A DNA stretch of 18,715 nt from an uncultured Clostridium sp. (GTDB lineage Bacteria; Bacillota; Clostridia; Lachnospirales; Lachnospiraceae), in assembly GCA_900541315.1 (NCBI GenBank), contig UQJF01000052.1:1-18715 (forward strand), read 5' to 3'. Shown piece after piece: positions 1 to 7,523 of the stretch (within the stretch, counting starts at the first letter, position 1; every line of letters starts with the position of its first letter). Made by a program: the position numbers and the translations under genes. The notes beneath the pieces are model-generated. The model searched no databases. It saw only the letters and a list, made by a program, of their open reading frames with translations, and was not told where the DNA came from.

Positions 1-3
1 GGC

Positions 4-66
4 GGGTCCCAAGTTCAAAAATCCTCCTGCAAGCAAGCTTGCATCGGATTTATGAACTTTTGACCC
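4..66. repeat. 63-nt imperfect inverted repeat (long hairpin)
   Basis: The arms pair in four blocks around a CAAG loop at 34-37: GGGTC (4-8) with GACCC (62-66), AAGTTCA (11-17) with TGAACTT (53-59), AAATCC (19-24) with GGATTT (46-51), and TGCAAG (28-33) with CTTGCA (38-43). Only short internal mismatches separate the blocks, giving 24 pairs. It begins about 16 bases after the stop codon of the leftward hydrolase gene. No T-run is visible on either side within the window, so it is not a textbook terminator. It could be a 3' RNA structure or a small palindromic repeat element. Confidence 0.6.
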
Positions 67-81
67 TGGTATCATCAGATA

Positions 82-1305
82 CTACAGGGATTTGATCAGA
101 TGATCTACGTAAAGTTCTGCTTCTCCCTGGAGGAAAGGAGTCTGCATGCTTTCATAACCTTTTCCGAATTCATCTTTCTCTACGATATAACCTGCGCTGT
201 AGTTTGCATAGCCCCATACGATGCGCATAGGAGCATTAAAGTTCTTTTTGATTTCCATTCCGAAGGTGGAGAACAGCTCTCCGGGGATCGTGATCATCTC
301 CAGGTCGCCTAAATGGAAGATAACAGAGCGGAGCGTAACATTGATACCGCCTGACTGGATCTTTCTTCTCATATGGCGGACACCGGACCAGAGAAGCTTT
401 TTATCATCCTCTGTAACAGCAGCAGCCAGCTTCTTTTCATCTTCAGCTAACTGTGCCTTCATGGCATCCAGATCATAAGTCTGGTGGATGGTGTATTCTG
501 CAGTTTTTACAGAGCCAGCTTTTAACTCCATAGGAGTTTCCGCTTCTGCGAAAACATTTACCTGCTTCATTACTTCATCACGTACGCGCCACAGCTCGTT
601 TTCGTCATTTCCCTGACGGTACTGGCGGTTGCCCATATCACCGCAGGCTCCCTGCATGGTAATGAAAATGGTATTGTATTTTTCATCCAGGGCCTTTCCT
701 ACATTTCCTAAAAGATCAGAGCTGATCTTCATGTTGTGGATGCCAAGGACAGTTGGATGGCAGGTAAACTGGAACATACCTGCAACTACATGATTTTCAT
801 TGCGGAACAGGATCATGTTGATATCTTTATCACTTGGTTTGTCAATATAATTGCGGTTTCCGTATACACCTTCTATTGTTCCCTTTACCATATAAGGTGT
901 TACCTCTAAGAAGCCACGGTCAAAGCATTCATCTACAGCGTCAAAAAGCTGTTTCATTACCAGTTCCCTGTAAACTGCCTTGCGATGATTTCTGTCTTCC
1001 CCTTCATCTTCAAAGCTGATATCAGGGCCAGAGTGTGTATGAATGGTTCCGATAATGATATTTTCCTTTGGAACAGAATATTTTCCGGCAAGGACTGTGC
1101 GGGCATAATCAGAGATCGGTTCTTCTAACCGGCACAGATCCAGGGTGGACCATATAAAAATCTCCCCGTCAATGCGCAGGACTAAAGTCCTGCAGTAAAG
1201 TTCATCTAAAACACCAATAGATTTTCCTGTTCTCATGGCATAACCGCGCATGTACATAGGAAATGGAGGTGTGATATTACGTTTTGCTGCGCTTACTTCA
1301 ACCAT
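82..1305 (-). CDS. Neutral/alkaline ceramidase N-terminal-like hydrolase
   Basis: This 407-residue protein resembles the N-terminal catalytic domain of neutral/alkaline non-lysosomal ceramidases, zinc amidases that cleave N-acyl bonds. Visible family-like blocks are HTHSGPD near residue 91, CHPTVLG near 182, and QGACGDMGNR near 219, which match the metal-ligand and active-site segments of the family. It is much shorter than full ceramidases and has no signal peptide, so it is probably cytoplasmic. The ATG start has GGGGAG 8 bases upstream. It follows the PTS IID gene in the same direction, separated by a terminator. The context suggests it acts on an imported sugar or conjugate, perhaps one with an N-acyl group. 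That is inference. The true substrate is unknown. Confidence 0.75.
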   Translation of the reverse strand: MVEVSAAKRNITPPFPMYMRGYAMRTGKSIGVLDELYCRTLVLRIDGEIFIWSTLDLCRLEEPISDYARTVLAGKYSVPKENIIIGTIHTHSGPDISFEDEGEDRNHRKAVYRELVMKQLFDAVDECFDRGFLEVTPYMVKGTIEGVYGNRNYIDKPSDKDINMILFRNENHVVAGMFQFTCHPTVLGIHNMKISSDLLGNVGKALDEKYNTIFITMQGACGDMGNRQYRQGNDENELWRVRDEVMKQVNVFAEAETPMELKAGSVKTAEYTIHQTYDLDAMKAQLAEDEKKLAAAVTEDDKKLLWSGVRHMRRKIQSGGINVTLRSVIFHLGDLEMITIPGELFSTFGMEIKKNFNAPMRIVWGYANYSAGYIVEKDEFGKGYESMQTPFLQGEAELYVDHLIKSL

Positions 1306-1326
1306 ATGATAATCTCCCCTTAGTTG

Positions 1327-1368
1327 AATAAAAAATGGCTCTGCCTGCCAAATAAGACAGGCAGAACC
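1327..1368 (-). terminator. Rho-independent terminator after PTS IID
   Basis: On the minus strand an 11-bp stem (1358-1368 with 1337-1347, core CTGCCTG/CAGGCAG, one G-U pair) closes a 10-nt loop and is followed by ATTTTTTATT. It lies between the IID stop and the hydrolase start, so it probably reduces rather than abolishes read-through into the hydrolase gene. Confidence 0.85.
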
Positions 1369-1374
1369 GTCATT

Positions 1375-1403
1375 ATGGTGATGTCACCATCAGGCGACAT
1401 GTC
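1375..1403. promoter_or_regulatory. Two adjacent dyads (possible operator or RNA structure)
   Basis: ATGGTGA-TG-TCACCAT (1375-1390) has perfect 7-bp arms and is followed closely by the palindrome GACATGTC (1396-1403). Both lie between the IID stop and the terminator. They could be protein binding sites for control of the downstream hydrolase gene, or 3' mRNA structures. No function is shown by the sequence. Confidence 0.3.
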
Positions 1404-1429
1404 CGTTTAGTTATGTTAGTTATAAATGA

Positions 1430-2251
1430 TCAAGCCAGGATTCCCAGTGCAGAGCAGATCATGGAGAAGATGATAACAATGAGGATCAGGGTAGTGATCT
1501 TCATGCCCTTCTTTCCAAGAAGCTTATACAGTACCAGGACAGTAGCTACAGAGATCATAGAAGGCATGATCTTGTCTAACAGATCTGCAACTGCCAGATT
1601 GACTTCACCCATCTGGAATGCCAGAGGTGTTTTTGCAGTTACAACAGTTGCGGACAGAGCACCTACAACAGTAAGGCCCAGAACAGAAGCAGCATCTGTG
1701 ATGCGGGCAAGTTTACTGCCCACTTTGGTGATCAGTTTGGTACCTTCACGGTATCCGATCCACATTAACTGGGTACGGATGCAGATGAAGATAAGGTTTA
1801 CAATGAGCCACAGGATAACACCGATGGGGTTGCCTTCCAGAGCCATATATCCTGCGATGGAGCCCATGATAGTAGGAAGCAGTGTCCAGAATAAGGTATC
1901 ACCGATACCAGCTAAAGGTCCCATTAAGCTGACCTTGATATTCTGTACAGCATCCAGGGAAGTGATTCCCTCTTTGTCTTCCAGAGCCAGAGTAGCACCA
2001 AGAACGATATTTGCCAGCCATGGCATGGTGTTGAAGTATTTATAATGGTTGTTTAATGCTTCAACGTATTCGTCATCATCTTTATAGATCTTACGCAGCA
2101 GAGGTCCAATACCGAAAACAACGGCTGGAGCAAGCTGAGTATCGTAGTTAAAGGTTGTTATTGCCATTAAGGACCAGCGGATAGCACCTTTCACACAGTC
2201 TTTTTTTGTTAAAACGGGAGCTTTTTCCATTACTTCATTCTCATTATTCAT
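1430..2251 (-). CDS. PTS mannose/fructose/sorbose family IID component
   Basis: A 273-residue IID membrane subunit that forms the sugar channel with IIC. The N-terminal half carries the family segments (TTFNYDTQ near residue 33, SLMGPLAGIGDTLFW near 110), and three to four hydrophobic segments follow, the last at the extreme C-terminus. I chose the ATG at 2251 because AGGAGG lies exactly 8 bases upstream. An in-frame ATG at 2269 would add six residues but has a poorer site. The start overlaps the end of IIC by 8 bases, which indicates translational coupling. Sugar specificity cannot be read from sequence. Confidence 0.93.
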   Translation of the reverse strand: MNNENEVMEKAPVLTKKDCVKGAIRWSLMAITTFNYDTQLAPAVVFGIGPLLRKIYKDDDEYVEALNNHYKYFNTMPWLANIVLGATLALEDKEGITSLDAVQNIKVSLMGPLAGIGDTLFWTLLPTIMGSIAGYMALEGNPIGVILWLIVNLIFICIRTQLMWIGYREGTKLITKVGSKLARITDAASVLGLTVVGALSATVVTAKTPLAFQMGEVNLAVADLLDKIMPSMISVATVLVLYKLLGKKGMKITTLILIVIIFSMICSALGILA

Positions 2252-3014
2252 CTTCAAGACCTCCTGCAAATCCTACATTTTCCTTTGCTTCTTCATCCAT
2301 ATAGAACTTGTAAGCTAAAGCTACACCAAGGAATGCGATACCGAGGATCGGTACGCCCATGTATGCGCTGAGTACAAAGCCGATCAGAATGTAGTTGAAG
2401 TACTTCTTTGCCGGCATGTAGTGGAGCAGCATGGCAATACCAAGACCAGGAAGAAGCTTTCCTGCTACAGACAGACCGCCTGTTACCCAGGAAGGAAGCA
2501 CATCCAGGATAGCCTGAACTAAAGGAGCGCCTGCTGTTAATGCAACAGCGGTTGGGAATGCCATGAATACAGCTACCATAACAGGGCAAAGGTAAAGGAT
2601 AGCATACATTTTGCCAAACTGTTTTTCATTGGCATATTTCTGGGATTTCTGGGCAATGAAGGAGTTGCAGATCTTATATAAAACGTCCATCTGTACGCCC
2701 AGCATACCAACAGGAAGACCAATGGTCATACCAACTTCCGGTCCCTGTCCAGTTGTTTTTGCAAATGCGCATGCAATAATGGTTGCAACGCCGTAATCAG
2801 GTACAGAAGAACCGCCAAGAGCGGCAACACCTAAGGACATCAGTGTGAAAGTACCGCCGATGTAAAGACCGCTGTTCATGTCGCCTAAGATCAGTCCGCA
2901 CAGGAAACCTACGATAACAGGTCTTGCATGTGTCAGTGATAATCCGCGGCGGTCAACGTTGATCTCAGCAGCCACCAGGACAAGCAGTACAATTTGTAAA
3001 GCACTTAATTGCAT
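2244..3014 (-). CDS. PTS mannose/fructose/sorbose family IIC component
   Basis: A 256-residue, very hydrophobic membrane protein of the mannose-family IIC type, the normal length for the family. It begins MQLSALQIVLLVLVAAE and shows the usual glycine-rich segments, including LCGLILGDMNSGLYIGGTF near residue 38 and GLPVGMLGVQMD near 98. It transports the sugar across the membrane together with IID. AGGGGG precedes the ATG start by about 8 bases. The gene sits between IIB (18-base gap) and IID (8-base overlap) in one leftward operon. Confidence 0.93.
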   Translation of the reverse strand: MQLSALQIVLLVLVAAEINVDRRGLSLTHARPVIVGFLCGLILGDMNSGLYIGGTFTLMSLGVAALGGSSVPDYGVATIIACAFAKTTGQGPEVGMTIGLPVGMLGVQMDVLYKICNSFIAQKSQKYANEKQFGKMYAILYLCPVMVAVFMAFPTAVALTAGAPLVQAILDVLPSWVTGGLSVAGKLLPGLGIAMLLHYMPAKKYFNYILIGFVLSAYMGVPILGIAFLGVALAYKFYMDEEAKENVGFAGGLEDE

Positions 3015-3032
3015 AACAATTTCCCCCTTTGG

Positions 3033-3518
3033 TTATTTCAGAAATTCGTCAATAGAAACTTCTGCGTCTGCAGGTACATACTGTGCATAGAGCTTGGTTC
3101 CCGCAGCCTTTAATTTCTTGTAAGCCTCAATGTCGTCCGGCTTTGCGTAAGCTCTCTGGGAAAGCTTTACAGCTTCTTCGCCTTCAGCAGGCTTTACAGT
3201 TCCGCCAATGACCAGTTCCGGGATCTTTACGCCGATCTCAGACAGCTTAACCAGTGTTTCCGGCTTCTTAACCAGTACAAATACAGTGTGGTCATTGTAT
3301 TTTCCGGCTTTGAAGTTATTTAAAGCTGTTTCCTCGGTAATGATGGAAATAGCCATTCCGGTAGGTCTGGCAAGCTTCATGCTGGCTTTGGTCAGTTCAT
3401 TATTGGCAACAGTGTCATCAATGATCATGATACGCTGTGCACCGGAACGTCCGGCCCACTGTGTAGCCACGATACCATGAAGAAGACGGTTATCAATTCT
3501 TGCAAGTACAATACCCAT
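3033..3518 (-). CDS. PTS mannose/fructose/sorbose family IIB component
   Basis: A 161-residue cytoplasmic phosphotransfer subunit, full length for the mannose-type IIB family. The N-terminus MGIVLARIDNRLLHGIVATQW contains the conserved R-x-D-x-R-x-x-H-G block, and His14 is the expected phosphorylated residue. It takes phosphate from a IIA protein and gives it to the sugar carried by IIC/IID. No IIA gene is adjacent, so the donor must be encoded elsewhere or be unusual. The AGGAGG site at 3524-3529 overlaps the stop codon of the regulator gene upstream, which implies coupled translation. Confidence 0.93.
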   Translation of the reverse strand: MGIVLARIDNRLLHGIVATQWAGRSGAQRIMIIDDTVANNELTKASMKLARPTGMAISIITEETALNNFKAGKYNDHTVFVLVKKPETLVKLSEIGVKIPELVIGGTVKPAEGEEAVKLSQRAYAKPDDIEAYKKLKAAGTKLYAQYVPADAEVSIDEFLK

Positions 3519-3527
3519 ATTTACCTC

Positions 3528-6302
3528 CTATTCGTCCTCACGGACGGCCGGGCTTTCTGCCTGCCCGGAAAGCTTATTTTTTGAATTCAAATGCATGTAA
3601 TCATAAATGTAAGCAATCTCACTTACAGGCAGAGCCACCCGGTAATGCCGGGAGATATCCTGAAAGCTGTCCCTTACCTGCCTGATAAAGTCGGCATGTT
3701 TTTGTTCAAATTCTTCCAGATCCTGATAATTATCAATGGGTGTTTTTGTGACCAGACGTTCCACCAGACAACACAGGTGGACATAAAGCCCGATCATGAT
3801 ACGTCCTGCGATCTTTCTTCCTGTGATCTTCTGAAGCCGTCCCACTGCCTGTTCCACTTCATCTAAAAGCTTGTCAGGATTTAAAATGGTAATGGATTCA
3901 ACTACATTCTGCAGGGAGAAATTCTTTACCAGGTTCTGGTTAAATATTTCCATTTGTTCTTCATCCAGATACTCTGAGAAAATGTTTGTCAGCTTTTCTG
4001 CGGAATTCATGGAAATAATGTCTTCCAGTGAGATAAAAGGAATTCCCTCGATCTCCGGATTGAAAAGCCCGATGATGCATTTTACATGGTATTGCTGGAA
4101 AATCTCATCATGGCTGCCGTTTTTCATCAGCCGGTAATAATCATAAGCCACAAATTTTACAGGAATGGAAGTGGCGGAAGTCTTTAAGATCAGCTCTTTT
4201 AGCTTTTCCGTTGTGTCAATGCCGTTTTCTCCGCTGAAGATCACGGCGTCTTCCTTCTGTACATTGTGGATGATACGGTAGGTGCAGACATTGCTTTCGC
4301 TGGCCCGTTTCAGGATGTCTTCCAGCTTCTGGTTCCCACAGATGCCAAGGCCGATATCAACAGCTAAGGCAGTGGAAATATTGTTGATGATGCCGATATT
4401 TAAGTTTCGCAGGCCGCCCATCTGGCTGTGGATCTGCTCTAAAGAACCCATATCCACCAGAAGTACTACGTCCTGACAGGTGATAAATCGTTCAATGTGT
4501 TTTTCCAGCAGCCCGGTGATGTCACTCATCTGCATGTCAAGAGGCATATCAATGGCATCGAATACCTTTCGCCCGATGATCTGGTTAGCGGCATCTGCAA
4601 TACTGGAAGCTGTTGCATAGCCGTGGCTTAAGATAATACCGGCTGCGGAAAGTCCCTGGATCTTCTGGTTCTGGTTTTTTATATCTAAAAGCAAAAACAG
4701 CTGGTTTAAACTGTCTGCTTCAATGTCCAGATTCAGTTTGATCAGGTTTACGATCCTGGAACAGATGACTGATTCTTTTTCAAGAACAGCGCTTACAGCC
4801 TGAAACATTTCTTCAATCTCGTCATGGTTTTGTTTCATCCAGTTGTCGATCAGATGGTCGCCCTGAAGCTGTATATATAAGCGGCGGGCAAGTAAGTGGC
4901 TGTATTTTTTGGAAAGGCTGATGCCATACATTTCACCTACATTTTCAAAAATCTGATTGATCAGCTGTTCGTAAGTGGAGATCTTGATGTTTACAAGCTT
5001 CTGTCCGTAGATCAGATAGTCGTAATAATCATTTAATTGTTTCCGGAATTCCATCATCAGGCCGTCAAAACTGAGCATATCCTGACAGTAATCTTCAAAG
5101 ACATCTAACATGATCTGGAAATACTGTACCGTCTGCCCCAAAGAGGTGTCACGGCTGTAACTGTTTAAGTGGATCATACGTTTGTCTTTGTCTTCAACCT
5201 CCAGTTTTAAGGAGGAGAGCATATATTCCGGAAGGTGATAACTGTGGATAGCGATACCATCGCTGGTTTTTTCCAGATAAGCTCCGGCACAGCTGCTGGT
5301 AACGCAGGTTTTTAATTCGTCGATGTTGTTTTCGTAGGAAAATTCCAGCATACAGTGGAAGGCGTTCTGGCTGATGCTTACATCTACGCCCATGCGCCGC
5401 CCTTCTGCTTTTAAGAAGGAGACTAACATTTCCTCTTTTTCATCGGCTGTGCGTTCATGCAATGTTGGGACCGGGATCACAATGGGGATCATCCTTGCAA
5501 GTGGTTTATAAAGTGTTTCCGCCGGTACTTTTGTGGTGGAAAATACCAGTCTTGCATTGGACTCAAAAACATGTTCGTCATCATGATATCCTTTATATTG
5601 TCCCGAAATTAAGTAGGAATAGATCAGTTCCTGTCCTGAAAATGGAAGCCTGTCAATTTCATCAAAGAAAAGGATGCCGCCGTTTGCCTTTGCAAGCCAG
5701 CCTTTTCCGTCTTCGCTGCCGCAAAGGGAAATAGCAAATTTTTCTTCATTCTGGGCATATTCGGAGCAGTCTACTGTGATGTAAGGCGGGAGAGAAGCTG
5801 CGCCTGCAGTTCCTATTACCCGTTCATTTACAGCATATTCATACATCAGCCTGGAAAGAAAAGCCTTTCCTGTTCCGCCAGCTCCGTTAAACAAGGCCGG
5901 AAGACCATTTGGCGGGTATTTAACAGCTGCTTTACACTGCTCGATGCAGGAACTTAAACTCAGGTAATAACCGATGGCTTTCTGAAAATCTCTTTTATTT
6001 TCATCGCTTCGGCATTTCCGCTGAAAATCGTCCATACCGGAGAATACGCAGGTTTCCAGGGCGACCTGGGCCTCGCGTTCAACATTTTTCTTATGGAAGA
6101 AATAAACAGGACGGGAGTTGACCTTAATGGCCCGCCCTTCTTTTACCAGCTCGTTCAGATACTGACTGGCCAGATTACGGGAAATATTCAGTGATTCGCT
6201 GATATGGTTCGCCGTAAAATATTTCAGATCTTTCAGGGCATAGCCCCGGCTTATTTTTTCCAGGTAAAGATAGAGTTCTTCTTTTGTGCTGAGCATGTAC
6301 AT
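3528..6302 (-). CDS. LevR-like PTS regulator (HTH, AAA+, PRD, EIIA-like, PRD) without GAFTGA
   Basis: A 924-residue LevR/ManR-like transcription regulator. Approximate order: N-terminal winged helix (1-75), AAA+ domain (95-345), degenerate PRD1 (395-510), EIIA-Man-like domain with SHGYATASS and conserved His560 (550-690), and PRD2 with His842 in GLYVHLCCLVERL. In LevR relatives, HPr/EI or IIB phosphorylate such histidines to tune activity. Walker B (GGILFFDEID, 208-217) is present. Walker A reads GAGGTGKA, with Ala in place of Ser/Thr. The GAFTGA loop that touches sigma-54 is missing: the sequence goes from ISLCGSEDG straight to KGWLAKANGG. The ATG at 6302 has AGGAG 4 bases upstream. The next in-frame ATG at 6296, with 10-base spacing, is an alternative, and a TTG at 6368 is less likely. 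It is the first gene of the PTS operon. Confidence 0.9.
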   Translation of the reverse strand: MYMLSTKEELYLYLEKISRGYALKDLKYFTANHISESLNISRNLASQYLNELVKEGRAIKVNSRPVYFFHKKNVEREAQVALETCVFSGMDDFQRKCRSDENKRDFQKAIGYYLSLSSCIEQCKAAVKYPPNGLPALFNGAGGTGKAFLSRLMYEYAVNERVIGTAGAASLPPYITVDCSEYAQNEEKFAISLCGSEDGKGWLAKANGGILFFDEIDRLPFSGQELIYSYLISGQYKGYHDDEHVFESNARLVFSTTKVPAETLYKPLARMIPIVIPVPTLHERTADEKEEMLVSFLKAEGRRMGVDVSISQNAFHCMLEFSYENNIDELKTCVTSSCAGAYLEKTSDGIAIHSYHLPEYMLSSLKLEVEDKDKRMIHLNSYSRDTSLGQTVQYFQIMLDVFEDYCQDMLSFDGLMMEFRKQLNDYYDYLIYGQKLVNIKISTYEQLINQIFENVGEMYGISLSKKYSHLLARRLYIQLQGDHLIDNWMKQNHDEIEEMFQAVSAVLEKESVICSRIVNLIKLNLDIEADSLNQLFLLLDIKNQNQKIQGLSAAGIILSHGYATASSIADAANQIIGRKVFDAIDMPLDMQMSDITGLLEKHIERFITCQDVVLLVDMGSLEQIHSQMGGLRNLNIGIINNISTALAVDIGLGICGNQKLEDILKRASESNVCTYRIIHNVQKEDAVIFSGENGIDTTEKLKELILKTSATSIPVKFVAYDYYRLMKNGSHDEIFQQYHVKCIIGLFNPEIEGIPFISLEDIISMNSAEKLTNIFSEYLDEEQMEIFNQNLVKNFSLQNVVESITILNPDKLLDEVEQAVGRLQKITGRKIAGRIMIGLYVHLCCLVERLVTKTPIDNYQDLEEFEQKHADFIRQVRDSFQDISRHYRVALPVSEIAYIYDYMHLNSKNKLSGQAESPAVREDE

Positions 6303-6373
6303 GATTCTCCTGTTTGTTGATTTAACTTGAATTCTTTTCGCGCGTGTTTTATGTCTACCTGATAACAAGTGTA

Positions 6374-6379
6374 ATTATA
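6374..6379 (-). promoter_or_regulatory. Candidate -10 of the PTS operon promoter
   Basis: TATAAT on the minus strand lies about 70 bases before the regulator start. The hexamer 17 bases upstream (CTTTCT) is a poor -35, which would fit an activator-dependent promoter. A loosely cre-like dyad, TGAAAAGGGTTTCG, lies just upstream at 6427-6440 and differs from the catabolite-response consensus at three positions. Weak evidence. Confidence 0.3.
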
Positions 6380-6502
6380 CAAAAAATAGTCTGAAAAGAA
6401 AGATGTTTTGAATAATTTCGCCAGTTTGAAAAGGGTTTCGGCAGTAGCGGTGAGAAAAAAGGGGAGGTGCCCAGAGTGGGAGAATGGGGTTCGACACTAG
6501 GA

Positions 6503-6536
6503 TTGACACTTTTAAGGGGGAAATATGTGCTATACT
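6503..6536 (+). promoter_or_regulatory. Candidate promoter of the HAD phosphatase gene
   Basis: An extended -10 element, TGC-TATACT (6528-6536), lies about 70 bases before the start codon. A perfect TTGACA (6503-6508) is also present, but the 22-base spacer is longer than usual. The extended -10 may therefore act without that -35. Confidence 0.4.
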
Positions 6537-6606
6537 TAAAATCAGATGTCAGGATCAAGATCAGGCACAGAAAGATCCCGGGAGAACATTACAGGAGGAA
6601 ATCAAT

Positions 6607-7431
6607 ATGCACAGTGAAAAAACAACGATCCGGCTGGCAGCCGTAGACATGGACGGAACTCTTCTTCATGATGATAAGAGTATATCAGACTATACATTAG
6701 ATGTTTTAAGAAAGATTGTAAAAAAAGGTGTGATCCTGGTACCTGCCTCAGGAAGACCGATCGGAGGAATGAAAGAAGCAGTATTAAATAATGTAGACGG
6801 CGTTCAGTATGCTATCTGCTCCAATGGTGCCGTGCTTATGGATGTACCGGAGGAAAAAAGTATCTGTGAAACAGGGATCTCCACAGAAAAAGCAGTGGAA
6901 GCCATTGCGTATCTGGAACAATTCCCAGTGGCTGTATATGTCCATACAGACAGAGGTACTTTCCGGGCAGAGGGATGGGAGAAAACAGGGCTTTCTGAGA
7001 AATATCCTTATATCAGGTTCAGCGAGGGAAATGTAAAAGATCTGGGAGAGTTTTTAAGGACCAGCGGAGTAAAAGTGATGAAAATGGGTGCTTTTGTCTT
7101 AAAAGATGGACTGGCACAGGAACTTCTGGAAAAAGGAAGCCCCATACCGGGTATCGTATTTCTGCGCACCGGAGATGGGATCATAGAATTAAACTCTATC
7201 CATGCCTCTAAAGGAAATGCACTGTGTACACTTTGTAAAAAATTGGGGATAAGTATGGAAAATGTGCTGGCTATTGGGGATAACGAAAACGATATTTCCA
7301 TGCTTCAGGCTGCAGGCATCTCCGCAGCAATGGAAAACGCAGAAGATGATGTAAAGCAGGCTGCGAAATTTGTGGCCGGGCATAATGAAGAGGACGGGGC
7401 GGCTCATTTCCTGGAGGAATGGGTGCTGTAA
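6607..7431 (+). CDS. Cof-type HAD-family phosphatase
   Basis: A 274-residue HAD-superfamily hydrolase of the Cof/YidA type, which dephosphorylates small phosphorylated metabolites such as sugar phosphates in the cytoplasm. Motif I is AAVDMDGTLL (about residues 12-21) with the nucleophile and acid/base aspartates. Motif II is in VPASGRP, the motif III lysine is in HASKGNAL, and motif IV is IGDNENDISML. The C2-type cap lies between motifs II and III. I chose the ATG at 6607 because AGGAGG lies 8 bases upstream. The open frame runs further back to about 6484, but that extension has no site and no family similarity. It is divergent from the PTS operon. The exact substrate is unknown. Confidence 0.93.
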   Translation: MHSEKTTIRLAAVDMDGTLLHDDKSISDYTLDVLRKIVKKGVILVPASGRPIGGMKEAVLNNVDGVQYAICSNGAVLMDVPEEKSICETGISTEKAVEAIAYLEQFPVAVYVHTDRGTFRAEGWEKTGLSEKYPYIRFSEGNVKDLGEFLRTSGVKVMKMGAFVLKDGLAQELLEKGSPIPGIVFLRTGDGIIELNSIHASKGNALCTLCKKLGISMENVLAIGDNENDISMLQAAGISAAMENAEDDVKQAAKFVAGHNEEDGAAHFLEEWVL

Positions 7432-7445
7432 AATAAAACAGAGAA

Positions 7446-7475
7446 CAAAAAATGGACGCGCCGGCTGACGCGTCC
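7446..7475 (-). terminator. Terminator of the symporter gene, probably bidirectional
   Basis: The stem GGACGCG (7454-7460)/CGCGTCC (7469-7475) closes an 8-nt loop. Read on the minus strand it is followed by ATTTTTTG, a good terminator for the leftward symporter gene. Read on the plus strand it is followed by GTTTGCTTTG, so it may also stop the HAD gene, which ends at 7431. Confidence 0.75.
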
Positions 7476-7500
7476 GTTTGCTTTGTAAACTTGTGATCCA

Positions 7501-7520
7501 CTGCCTGCTGACGCAGGCGG
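7501..7520. repeat. GCCTGC-TGAC-GCAGGC hairpin, copy 1
   Basis: A 6-bp perfect stem, extendable to 8 bp with one G-U pair, closes a TGAC loop at 7509-7512. It sits just after the stop of the symporter gene and before its terminator. An almost identical hairpin occurs at 18671-18688, after the last gene of the window. Confidence 0.6.
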
Positions 7521-7523
7521 TTG

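Noticed and set aside
1413..2045. A 210-residue + strand open frame opposite PTS IID.
   Set aside because: It is fully antisense to a clear IID gene and has no family features. It is a shadow frame.
6440..6480. A sigma-54-like promoter on the minus strand (CTGGGCACCTCCCC) upstream of the LevR-like regulator.
   Set aside because: The -24 block has an extra G and there is no TTGC-type -12 element at the right distance. The regulator also lacks GAFTGA.
6484..6606. An upstream extension of the HAD phosphatase frame.
   Set aside because: It crosses the likely promoter, has no ribosome binding site and adds residues unlike the family. The ATG at 6607 has AGGAGG at ideal spacing.
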